A stretch of DNA of 30,348 bases from CAYJEQ01 sp964369235 (lineage in GTDB: Bacteria > Bacillota > Clostridia > Oscillospirales > Ruminococcaceae): the NCBI GenBank assembly GCA_964369235.1, contig CAYJEQ010000028.1, forward strand, positions 1-30,348. The letters run 5' to 3'. A model generated the notes under the pieces. That model saw nothing but the letters and a program-made list of their open reading frames with translations, was not told the origin of the DNA and made no database searches. Positions 1 to 6,343 of this stretch are shown here, piece after piece. The translations under genes and the position numbers were made by a program. The first letter of the stretch is position 1; the number at the start of each line of letters is the position of its first letter.

Positions 1-1
1 T

Positions 2-52
2 GATTATTTTAACATGTCTATTGAGGAAATTTTTATCTACAAAAGAAGATAA
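2..52 (+). CDS. C-terminal tail of a probable Xre-family HTH regulator (5' end outside the window)
   Basis: The frame beginning at base 2 reads DYFNMSIEEIFIYKRR and then a TAA stop. The sequence Y-F-N-x-S-I-E-E-I-F is typical of the last helix of short Cro/CI-type (Xre) regulators of about 65-70 residues. The DNA-binding helices lie upstream of the window, so the assignment rests on 16 residues plus context. The next gene on the same strand is a small membrane protein with a D-E-R-K motif, and regulator/membrane-protein pairs of this kind are common in Clostridia. The large gap of 166 bases to the next start is filled by a structured leader. Family recognition is inference. Confidence 0.5.
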   Translation, partial: DYFNMSIEEIFIYKRR

Positions 53-81
53 TATATTTATTAAAGAAAGAAGGTATTTAA

Positions 82-221
82 GTTTGAAAATAAAATTTTC
101 AAACCGCAAGTTTTGAGGCTTTTCACTCAAAGTTAGTGAAATTTTGCTAATGCTAGTTTACTAGCAATGCAAAACCGCCTAAAACATTGCAAACTCAAAG
201 AAAGAAATGGTCATATCTATG
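82..221 (+). promoter_or_regulatory. Structured leader, large variant of the GTTTGAAA two-hairpin family
   Basis: The first stem pairs GTTTGAAAAT (82-91) with ATTTTCAAAC (95-104). A second stem pairs GTTTTGAGGC (110-119) with GCCTAAAAC (177-185), with one bulged base. It encloses two further hairpins: TTTCACT with AGTGAAA, and a TTTTGC/GCAAAA stem capped by TGCTAG/CTAGCA. The element ends in AAAGAAAGAAATGG and the ATG at 219. The stem order, the GTTTTG...CTTTTCA stretch and the link to a Shine-Dalgarno match the leaders at 28391 and 22991. No known riboswitch was recognised. Its function (translational control, or an inserted repeat) is inference. Confidence 0.5.
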
Positions 222-653
222 AAAAAGAATCTAGTTTATGGAATATTATATCTTACAGCTGGTATATTATTTATAGGGATGTGTTTTATATTCCCCCATA
301 TCAGTTTATTTGCTGGATTTGCTGGCGCTACCATCGGCCCTGGATTACTTATGATTTATAAGCATCACTATTGGTCTAAGCGCCCAGATGAATATGTAGA
401 AAAACTAGAATCAGATAATATCGAGCTTCACGATGAAAGAAAAGAAATGGTTAGAGGTAAAACCTTTAGAGTTACTACCCTTATTAACTGGACTATGATG
501 TCTTTGATTATTGTTACTATAGCTTTTTTAGGGCAGTTTGGTATTATCCCTAAAGATTTTTCAAACTATATAGTATGGGGAATTTCTGCATATTGGTTTG
601 TAAATATCATTATCCTACAGTTAGTTTATAAACACTTTGATAATAAGTACTAA
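219..653 (+). CDS. Small multi-pass membrane protein with a DERKE motif, unknown function
   Basis: This 144-residue protein has two N-terminal hydrophobic segments (about residues 4-22 and 26-46). A charged cytoplasmic-looking stretch follows, containing E-L-H-D-E-R-K-E-M-V-R (about 69-82). Two more hydrophobic segments (about 90-110 and 118-138) complete it. The D-E-R-x-x-x-x-R pattern between membrane pairs is common in small Clostridial membrane proteins encoded next to Xre-type regulators, and such a regulator tail lies just upstream. I chose the ATG at 219 over the in-frame ATG at 207. The latter overlaps the AAAGAAAGAAATGG Shine-Dalgarno region, and the ATPase gene at 22221 uses the same AATGGTCATAT spacer before its own start. 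I recognise no enzymatic motif, and function is unknown. Confidence 0.8.
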   Translation: MKKNLVYGILYLTAGILFIGMCFIFPHISLFAGFAGATIGPGLLMIYKHHYWSKRPDEYVEKLESDNIELHDERKEMVRGKTFRVTTLINWTMMSLIIVTIAFLGQFGIIPKDFSNYIVWGISAYWFVNIIILQLVYKHFDNKY

Positions 654-666
654 CATTATATAAGTA

Positions 667-696
667 GAGGCTATGTGATAAAACTCACATAGCCTC
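667..696. repeat. Perfect 12-bp hairpin, left copy of a pair
   Basis: GAGGCTATGTGA (667-678) pairs perfectly with TCACATAGCCTC (685-696) around a TAAAAC loop. It lies 13 bases after the membrane-protein stop and could end its transcript, but no T-tract follows on the plus strand. A copy differing at one loop base lies at 896-921. Confidence 0.75.
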
Positions 697-700
697 AGAC

Positions 701-889
701 TGTCAAAAAACCAACAAACGCAAAATCAACTACAAAGCATGTAGAAAATTTTGCTTGCTGTGTCGCTATTAACTTTCAAATGGCATTCATATACCTTTGT
801 ATTACTCACTTATTTGCAAGTTAAGCTCCTTGCATTGTAGATTTTTTGATACTCTGTCAGTGTGTTCAAAAAGCAAAGGCTTTTTGACA
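701..889. repeat. Candidate MITE-like or structured intergenic element with TGTCAAAAA ends
   Basis: This 189-bp stretch begins TGTCAAAAA and ends TTTTTGACA, which gives 9-bp inverted termini. Inside the left end GCAAAAT (720-726) pairs with ATTTTGC, enclosing CTACA/TGTAG. The right end carries a strong hairpin, TCAAAAAGC with GCTTTTTGA, around 866-887. No reading frame of note is present. The segment sits between the two near-identical hairpins at 667 and 896. A small non-autonomous element or a non-coding RNA are both possible. I see no target-site duplication directly abutting the termini. Confidence 0.4.
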
Positions 890-895
890 CCCTGG

Positions 896-921
896 GGCTA
901 TGTGATTAAACTCACATAGCC
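896..921. repeat. Perfect 10-bp hairpin, right copy of a pair
   Basis: GGCTATGTGA (896-905) pairs with TCACATAGCC (912-921) around a TTAAAC loop, a one-base variant of the hairpin at 667. It lies 54 bases beyond the end of radC on its downstream side and may act as that gene's terminator, although no T-tract is obvious. Confidence 0.7.
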
Positions 922-974
922 TATATCCCTTTATTTAAAATAATTCTATACTTAAAGTCCCACTAATTTCTTTA

Positions 975-1652
975 CTATATAAACCCAGATTCAATCATAG
1001 AAACATAATCATTATTCCCTACAATTATATGGTCTACTAGATTTATTTCTAACTTACCTAGGGCAGTAATTAACTCCCTTGTTGTTTTAATATCGGTCAT
1101 TGAAGGTATAGCAAAACCCGAAGGATGATTATGAGATATAATCACCGATGCAGCATTAACAGCAATTGCCTGTTCTACGATTTTTCTTATAGTTATATTT
1201 GTGCTGTTTACTGTGCCTTCGTTAATCATCTTACATAGTAGTGGTTTTTTCTTATTGTCTAGATATAAGGCATATACTACTTCATTACTATGTCCTACAA
1301 ATTTATTTTTAAAAAACTCACCGGCACTTTTAGTGCTATCAATTATAGTTGTGTCCTTAGTTTCTTCATTTAGATAGTATCTGGCTAGTTTAGGTATCAT
1401 GCTAATGAGAATTGCTGAATGTTCCCCCATACCTTTAACCTTAATTAATTCTTGGTAAGGTGCTTCTAGCACTGCTTTAAAGGAACCAAATCTATCTAAC
1501 AACGCATAGGCTATTCCTTTGGTATCTTTTTGTGGTATTCCGTAAAAAAGCAATAGCTCTAACACATGCTGTGGGTCAAAGCTATCTAAACCTTCATTTA
1601 TATATCGTTTTTTTACACGCTGACGGTGATCTTTCTGATGATTTACAGCCAT
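975..1652 (-). CDS. radC: RadC-family JAB/MPN domain protein
   Basis: The protein has 225 residues, normal for RadC. The N-terminal third holds a UPF0758-type helical region with a helix-hairpin-helix-like stretch, L-I-K-V-K-G-M-G-E-H-S-A. The C-terminal half is the JAB metalloprotease-like domain with H-N-H-P-S-G followed by S and D (S-M-T-D), the metal-ligand signature of the JAMM motif. The name derives from an old DNA-repair link later shown to belong to another gene, and the true substrate is not established. The start has AAAGGA upstream. The gene is divergent from the pseudouridine synthase across 220 bp that carry a promoter for each. Confidence 0.93.
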   Translation of the reverse strand: MAVNHQKDHRQRVKKRYINEGLDSFDPQHVLELLLFYGIPQKDTKGIAYALLDRFGSFKAVLEAPYQELIKVKGMGEHSAILISMIPKLARYYLNEETKDTTIIDSTKSAGEFFKNKFVGHSNEVVYALYLDNKKKPLLCKMINEGTVNSTNITIRKIVEQAIAVNAASVIISHNHPSGFAIPSMTDIKTTRELITALGKLEINLVDHIIVGNNDYVSMIESGFI

Positions 1653-1732
1653 ATTTTAAAGTATTCCTTTCCTTAGGACTTAGGTTATACTAATATACAA
1701 TATAGATTATTTCATAAAAACTAATTAGGTAT

Positions 1733-1761
1733 ATTATACCAAATTTACAACTAATAATAAA
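1733..1761 (-). promoter_or_regulatory. Probable extended -10 promoter of radC
   Basis: On the minus strand TGG-TATAAT (the -10 hexamer occupies 1733-1738) forms an extended -10 element. A weak -35 (TTTATT, 1756-1761) lies 17 bp upstream. Confidence 0.5.
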
Positions 1762-1769
1762 GTGTATAT

Positions 1770-1797
1770 TTGACTTTTTAAAAATAAAAGCTATAAT
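1770..1797 (+). promoter_or_regulatory. SigmaA-type promoter of the pseudouridine synthase gene
   Basis: TTGACT (1770-1775) and a perfect TATAAT (1792-1797) are separated by 16 bp, giving a leader of about 70 nt before the ATG at 1873. It lies back to back with the radC promoter. Confidence 0.65.
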
Positions 1798-1872
1798 TGT
1801 CTATATGCACTAAGTCTTAAATGGCTTAATAGCCCATAAAAGACCTCAGTTTAAAAGAAGGAATGATTATAA

Positions 1873-2841
1873 ATGAAAAGCTTTACAATAAAAGATAACG
1901 ACAGCAATCAGCGTATGGATAAATTCCTAAACAAAGCTGTTCCACTACTGCCTAAAAACCTACTATATAAATACCTAAGAACAAAGCGCATTAAACTAAA
2001 TGGTAAAAAATGCGAAATATCCACTAGGCTGGAAACTGGTGATATAGTAGAATTATATATTAATGATGAGTTTTTTATAGAAGATGAGAACAGGGTATTT
2101 CTATCAGTGCCTTCAGAAATTGATATTGTGTTTGAAGATGATAATATTCTTCTAATTAATAAGCCCATAGGTTTAGTTGTACATGAGGACAATGAAGGCT
2201 CCCCAGACACCCTTGTTAATAGAATGTTACACTATCTCTATAAACAAGGTAGCTATAATCCAGAGCTAGAAAACAGCTTTGTTCCAGCATTATGTAATCG
2301 TATAGATAGAAACACTCAAGGAATCGTAATAGCAGCCAAAACTGCTACAGCACTAAGGGAATTTAATAAAATCATTAAAGACCGAGAACTTAGTAAAAAA
2401 TACCTATGTATCGTTCATGGCTCACCTAGTCCTAAAGAAGCTACTTTAAGGGACTTTCATCTTAAGGATAGTGCTACTAACACAGTTAGGATTTTACCTC
2501 GTGGCACTAAGGAAACTAAAACTGTTATTACAGCCTATAAAACAATAAAAACTATAGGAGATTTTTCTCTACTTGAGGTTGATTTGTTAACCGGTAGAAC
2601 CCATCAAATTAGAGCACACCTAGCCTATAAAGGCCACCCTCTACTGGGAGATACCAAATATGGCCATAACCGAGATAACAAAGGCACTGGATATAAATAT
2701 CAGGCACTATGTGCTTATAAATTAGAATTTAGTATTGGTGATACAACTTCCCCTCTATTCTATCTTAACAATAAGATCTTTACTATTGATAAAATAGACT
2801 TTGTAGAGAACTTTAACAGTGGTAGGATTAAAGCCAAATAA
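1873..2841 (+). CDS. RluA-family pseudouridine synthase with N-terminal S4 domain
   Basis: This 322-residue enzyme should convert specific uridines in rRNA to pseudouridine. Residues 1-70 form an S4 RNA-binding domain (Q-R-M-D-K-F-L-N, then L-L-Y-K-Y-L-R-T-K-R-I-K-L-N-G). The catalytic domain follows, with the RluA signature R-I-D-R-N-T-Q-G, in which D145 is the nucleophilic aspartate. Further family blocks are H-E-D-N near residue 101, K-K-Y-L-C-I-V-H-G and G-R-T-H-Q-I-R-A-H. The ATG is preceded by AAGAAGGAATGA. Its stop lies 9 bp from the convergent radical SAM gene. The exact rRNA site cannot be deduced, so I assign no RluC/RluD-type symbol. Confidence 0.93.
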   Translation: MKSFTIKDNDSNQRMDKFLNKAVPLLPKNLLYKYLRTKRIKLNGKKCEISTRLETGDIVELYINDEFFIEDENRVFLSVPSEIDIVFEDDNILLINKPIGLVVHEDNEGSPDTLVNRMLHYLYKQGSYNPELENSFVPALCNRIDRNTQGIVIAAKTATALREFNKIIKDRELSKKYLCIVHGSPSPKEATLRDFHLKDSATNTVRILPRGTKETKTVITAYKTIKTIGDFSLLEVDLLTGRTHQIRAHLAYKGHPLLGDTKYGHNRDNKGTGYKYQALCAYKLEFSIGDTTSPLFYLNNKIFTIDKIDFVENFNSGRIKAK

Positions 2842-2850
2842 AACTAATAA

Positions 2851-3714
2851 TTAAAACAATGACATCTGCTCGCTATTAGTGGGCAGATTTTCTATATAGG
2901 CAAATACCTCTTTACTTCCGAGCATAATATTATTGTCCTTGCAGAATTTTTTAATGAGTTTACTTAAATTTTTACTATTAGGACTACCTATGCCATAGGA
3001 GGAACCGTATTTAATCATATATTCTCTTTTTAACCCTGGAAAATGCTCATCTAATTTCTTGTAGAAGTATTCCCTATTTCCATACCTTAAGGTCATTCCC
3101 ATGCCAAAGGTAGCTATACCCTTTACCCCTGCTTCTTTACAGTAATTAAGTATGCCCATCAGGTTTTCTTCACTGTCATTTATCATAGGGAGAATTGGAC
3201 ATAGCCACACTATTGTCGGTATGCCATGTTTATTTAATTCTTTTAATGCCTTAAATCTATTGTAGGTGGTTGTTACATTAGGCTCTACTATTTTGCATAA
3301 ATCTTCGTCAAAGGTTGTTAGTGTCATCTGTACTACTGCCTTTGTTTTACTATTAATAGATTTTAGTATGTCAATATCTCTTAAAACTAAATCAGATTTA
3401 GTAAGCACAGCCACCCCAAACTCGTATCGTTCTATTAACTCTAAAGCTTTTCTCATATTACCTAAGGTTTTCTCTAAAGGCATATAAGGATCAGTCATAG
3501 CCCCTGTGGTAATAACACAGGGATTTCTTCTTTTTTTAAGCTCGTTCTCTAATAGCTCTATAGCATTTATCTTTACTTCTATATCCTCAAAATCATAGGT
3601 TTTTCCATAACATTCACTTCGTGAGTCGCAGTATATACAGCCATGACTACAGCCGCGATAGATATTCATAGAGTTTTTAGCTGATAGTATGGTTTTTGCA
3701 GTAATTTCTTTAAT
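2851..3714 (-). CDS. SplB-like radical SAM protein with probable AUU start codon
   Basis: From the ATG at 3669 the protein begins M-N-I-Y-R-G-C-S-H-G-C-I-Y-C-D, placing the radical SAM CxxxCxxC cluster motif at residues 7-14. This is the spore photolyase-like family (COG1533), which binds one 4Fe-4S cluster and S-adenosylmethionine. Members usually carry about 15-20 residues before this motif, including A-K-T-I. The same frame continues upstream as K-E-I-T-A-K-T-I-L-S-A-K-N-S, with no ATG, GTG or TTG before a stop at 3736. AGGAGG (3723-3728) lies 8 nt before an ATT at 3712-3714, whereas ATG 3669 has no ribosome binding site. I therefore place the start at ATT 3714 (287 residues). It is not the spore photolyase itself on present evidence, and its substrate is unknown. 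Confidence 0.8.
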   Translation of the reverse strand: MKEITAKTILSAKNSMNIYRGCSHGCIYCDSRSECYGKTYDFEDIEVKINAIELLENELKKRRNPCVITTGAMTDPYMPLEKTLGNMRKALELIERYEFGVAVLTKSDLVLRDIDILKSINSKTKAVVQMTLTTFDEDLCKIVEPNVTTTYNRFKALKELNKHGIPTIVWLCPILPMINDSEENLMGILNYCKEAGVKGIATFGMGMTLRYGNREYFYKKLDEHFPGLKREYMIKYGSSYGIGSPNSKNLSKLIKKFCKDNNIMLGSKEVFAYIENLPTNSEQMSLF

Positions 3715-3720
3715 AATAAT

Positions 3721-3766
3721 CCCCTCCTGTATGCTTTATTATAGCATAGGGAACATATATTTGCAA
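3721..3766 (-). promoter_or_regulatory. Promoter and Shine-Dalgarno of the radical SAM gene
   Basis: On the minus strand TTGCAA (3761-3766) and a perfect TATAAT (3738-3743) are 17 bp apart. Transcription should begin near 3731. AGGAGGGG (3721-3728) follows at once, so the leader is only about 17 nt to the proposed ATT start. Confidence 0.75.
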
Positions 3767-3771
3767 AGCTA

Positions 3772-4965
3772 TTATCCATCATATCTAAGGGCTGTTATAG
3801 GATTTAATTTTGATGCTGTTATAGCAGGATATACACCGAATAATCCACCAAATATAATCGCCAGAATTAATATTCTAATGTATTTAAGATAATCTAATGT
3901 AAAATCTATCTGAAAAACCACTGTTAAAATATACCCAGTAAATAAAGCTAATAATCCACCTATAATTACACCTATAACCGATAATAACAAGGATTCAAAG
4001 AAAAATTCTGCCATTATCATATAATTAGAAGCACCTATGGCTTTTTTTATTCCTATTTCTTTTGTTCGTTCTTTTACGGTAATTAGCATTATTGTCATTA
4101 TACTAAGCCCAGATACCACCAGAGATATACTTGCTATACCACTGAGAATAGTGGTTATAATAACTAGGATATGTTCCATCTGGTCTGTGTGGCTGGCTAT
4201 GTTTTGTACCTGATAGATTGGTGATAAACTTTCACCTGTTAATCCTTCTATTAGCTGTTCACTAGCTGTCGTAATATCCACACCTTCATTAAACGTTACT
4301 GCTATCTGCCCAAAATTATTCTCGCCTTTCATCTCTAGCATAGTGGTATAGGGCATATATCCAATGTAAGACACAATAGCTGATAACATATTCTGCATAA
4401 GCATTCCACCAGAGGATACTACACCTATAACCTCCATGTCTTTGCTTATTCCCTCTACTGTGGCAGTTAGGGTTTTACCTACAATATTCTCACGATTGTA
4501 AAAAGCCATAGCAAGTTCCCTATCTACAACACAAACCTGACTATTATTATAGATATCCTGTTCATCTATTAGTCTACCATGTAATAACTCTAGTGAGATT
4601 GAGTGTTCTGTGCCTGTACCTACTCCCCACATGGCAACCTTAGCATAGAGATCCCTCATCTCTATATTAGCTATAGCTGTGTTAATAGGTGTAGCTACTT
4701 TTACCTGAGGGTTTTGGCTAATTATTTCTAGCTGTTTGGTATATAACTTATTACCATTATCGCTTTCCTCCGATAAACTTATTAGCACCGAACCTAATCC
4801 AAAGCTATCAATTTCTTCTGCTACTACATGTATACCTATATCACCAATAATTGTAAGAACACTAACACATAATGCTCCTACTGCAATACCCACTATAGTT
4901 AGGATACATCTTGTTTTTGCAATGGATATACTGCGAATACTATTTCTAAAAATGCTTATTATCAT
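3772..4965 (-). CDS. MacB/FtsX-type ABC transporter permease
   Basis: The 397-residue protein has the MacB layout. One N-terminal membrane helix lies near residues 20-42 (T-I-V-G-I-A-V-G-A-L-C-V). A large extracytoplasmic domain spans roughly 45-270. Three C-terminal helices follow, with the conserved cytoplasmic loop V-K-E-R-T-K-E-I-G-I-K-K-A-I-G-A before the second. Such permeases transmit ATPase-driven motion to a membrane-fusion partner, and one lies immediately upstream (4985-6028). No ATPase gene is adjacent. The nearest is at 22221, in a module with its own permease. The substrate is unknown. Confidence 0.9.
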   Translation of the reverse strand: MIISIFRNSIRSISIAKTRCILTIVGIAVGALCVSVLTIIGDIGIHVVAEEIDSFGLGSVLISLSEESDNGNKLYTKQLEIISQNPQVKVATPINTAIANIEMRDLYAKVAMWGVGTGTEHSISLELLHGRLIDEQDIYNNSQVCVVDRELAMAFYNRENIVGKTLTATVEGISKDMEVIGVVSSGGMLMQNMLSAIVSYIGYMPYTTMLEMKGENNFGQIAVTFNEGVDITTASEQLIEGLTGESLSPIYQVQNIASHTDQMEHILVIITTILSGIASISLVVSGLSIMTIMLITVKERTKEIGIKKAIGASNYMIMAEFFFESLLLSVIGVIIGGLLALFTGYILTVVFQIDFTLDYLKYIRILILAIIFGGLFGVYPAITASKLNPITALRYDG

Positions 4966-4984
4966 CTAATGTCACCCTTTTATT

Positions 4985-6028
4985 TTATTCTTCACTATCT
5001 ACTAATATAATATTATCAGAAGACTCTACAGCGCCCCAATTTGAGATAACTAAATCCTTTGCAGTAACCCCTTGAGATACCCATACACCTTCTATATCCT
5101 CGGACTGTACCTGTACTGGTGTTTTAACAGGTATACTATTCTGGTAAACATATACATACTCGGTGTTATCCTCATCTTGATTAACACTGTCTATAGGTAG
5201 TTTGTAGGTGGTAATATCATCTGAAACTACAATCTTACCTGTCACGGTAAAACCTGATCTTAACTCATCATTATATGGAATATCTACTATTACCTCAACC
5301 ACAGCATTATCAAGGTTTACATTCTTTGCCACTGGAGATATTGCTGTAATTATACCTCTATAAGACTGATTATTACATTCTATATATGTTTCCATCCCTA
5401 CCATTACATCTTTGATATCCTGTTGCGACAGTTCTAGCACTGCTTTATACTGGGTTAAATCACTTATTGTAAACATTGCCTCTCCCATATAGTTCATGGC
5501 ATTTTCTTGTAAATTTATATTAGTAACCGTCCCTGAAAAAGGTGATATTATCTCATCTTCTATATGATATATAACCTGCTCTGTTTGGCTATAGCTTGCA
5601 TAATTAATTAGTGCTGATATCTGCTGTGTATCTAGATTATATGATTTTCCTATTTCGTAAAGTATGCTTTTATCTGGTAGCTGGGATATTAGCTTTGTTA
5701 TCTGGGATAAATCAGCTTCTAAAGGAGTAGAGGCAGTTAAAATACTACTGGTTAGTTCTGTATCTATATTAGCAATGACATCTCCTATATTTACATAGTC
5801 CCCTATTTCTACTGTAATCTCACTAGGATATACAGGTGTGTTAATATAAATTTCTCTACTGGCTATAGGTGTTATCTTTCCTGTAGCGTAAAGATATGTG
5901 GGGGCAGATTTAGCAACTGGAGTAACTAAACTTACCTTATTAGATGAACTTATTAAGTATTCTGGGATGTAATCCACCCCTCCCACAAGTAAAGAGATAA
6001 TCATTAGTGATAGTATTGTTTTTTTCAT
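4985..6028 (-). CDS. HlyD/MacA-like membrane-fusion protein, short form
   Basis: The protein has 347 residues from the ATG at 6028, which has GAGG 5 nt upstream; the GTG two codons earlier lies within that spacing. An N-terminal signal/anchor (K-K-T-I-L-S-L-M-I-I-S-L-L-V-G-G) is followed by split lipoyl halves. The first is P-S-E-I-T-V-E-I-G-D-Y-V-N-I-G-D-V-I-A, and the second is S-P-F-S-G-T-V-T-N-I-N-L near residue 165. A beta-barrel region and membrane-proximal domain complete it. Only about 60 residues, not a long coiled coil, separate the lipoyl halves, unlike the paralogue at 18341. It is probably co-transcribed with the permease, 19 bp downstream, and acts outside the membrane. Confidence 0.88.
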   Translation of the reverse strand: MKKTILSLMIISLLVGGVDYIPEYLISSSNKVSLVTPVAKSAPTYLYATGKITPIASREIYINTPVYPSEITVEIGDYVNIGDVIANIDTELTSSILTASTPLEADLSQITKLISQLPDKSILYEIGKSYNLDTQQISALINYASYSQTEQVIYHIEDEIISPFSGTVTNINLQENAMNYMGEAMFTISDLTQYKAVLELSQQDIKDVMVGMETYIECNNQSYRGIITAISPVAKNVNLDNAVVEVIVDIPYNDELRSGFTVTGKIVVSDDITTYKLPIDSVNQDEDNTEYVYVYQNSIPVKTPVQVQSEDIEGVWVSQGVTAKDLVISNWGAVESSDNIILVDSEE

Positions 6029-6055
6029 AAGCACCTCATTAGATTTAATATTTAT

Positions 6056-6079
6056 ACTATATTATTTACAGCTTACAGC
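6056..6079 (-). promoter_or_regulatory. Possible promoter with tandem 7-mers upstream of the fusion protein
   Basis: On the minus strand two abutting copies of GCTGTAA (6066-6079) lie just upstream of a -10-like TATAGT (6056-6061), in the -35 zone. The leader to the ATG at 6028 would be about 20 nt. This is a weak promoter call. The repeat may be an activator site. Confidence 0.35.
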
Positions 6080-6140
6080 ATAATAAAACACTCAGGAGAT
6101 TTATTATTTTTAGTATAGATTTAAAAATAATGGGTAGATT

Positions 6141-6156
6141 AGTAGTAATTACTACT
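6141..6156. promoter_or_regulatory. Perfect 16-bp palindrome, candidate operator
   Basis: AGTAGTAATTACTACT is a perfect palindrome that abuts TTGACT (6157-6162), a possible -35 for the small gene at 6215 (TACTAT or TATTAT further on). It lies in the divergent intergenic region. A dimeric repressor of the TetR or MarR kind is the usual reader of such a site; none is encoded beside it. Confidence 0.45.
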
Positions 6157-6214
6157 TTGACTGAGTATATTTGCCAGTAGATACTATTATAGTTATCTAG
6201 AAAGGAAGAATTTC

Positions 6215-6343
6215 ATGAATAGTTTTATCCCTTGTGCAGAAAAATGTATACACCAAAAAGAAGGACATTGCCACCTTGAGGATTTAACCCACATCGGTAC
6301 CAATGCCCATAAAGGATGTATTTATTTTTCTGCTATACTCTAG
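6215..6343 (+). CDS. 42-residue cysteine-rich small protein, conserved-looking
   Basis: The frame reads MNSFIPCAEKC, then I-H-Q-K-E-G-H-C-H-L-E-D-L, and ends G-C-I-Y-F-S-A-I-L followed by TAG. Cysteines are at 7, 11, 19 and 35. The pattern P-C-x3-C-x-x-Q-x-x-G-x-C-x-L...C-x-Y-F resembles tiny proteins found across Clostridia, some mislabelled as hydroxymyristoyl-ACP dehydratase in databases. Four cysteines and three or more histidines suggest a metal or Fe-S site, which is inference. AAAGGAAG lies 7-8 nt before the ATG. The TAG stop (6341-6343) overlaps the radA stop on the other strand, sharing CTAG. No enzymatic domain is possible at this length. Confidence 0.7.
   Translation: MNSFIPCAEKCIHQKEGHCHLEDLTHIGTNAHKGCIYFSAIL

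Noticed and set aside
84..116. A TTG-initiated ten-codon leader peptide (MKIKFSNRKF) after AAAGAAGG
   Set aside because: The related leaders at 22991 and 28391 have no equivalent frame, and the sequence is explained by the conserved stem.
167..361. A 64-codon frame overlapping the start of the membrane-protein gene
   Set aside because: It lies in another frame of leader and gene, has no ribosome binding site and shows no protein-like pattern.
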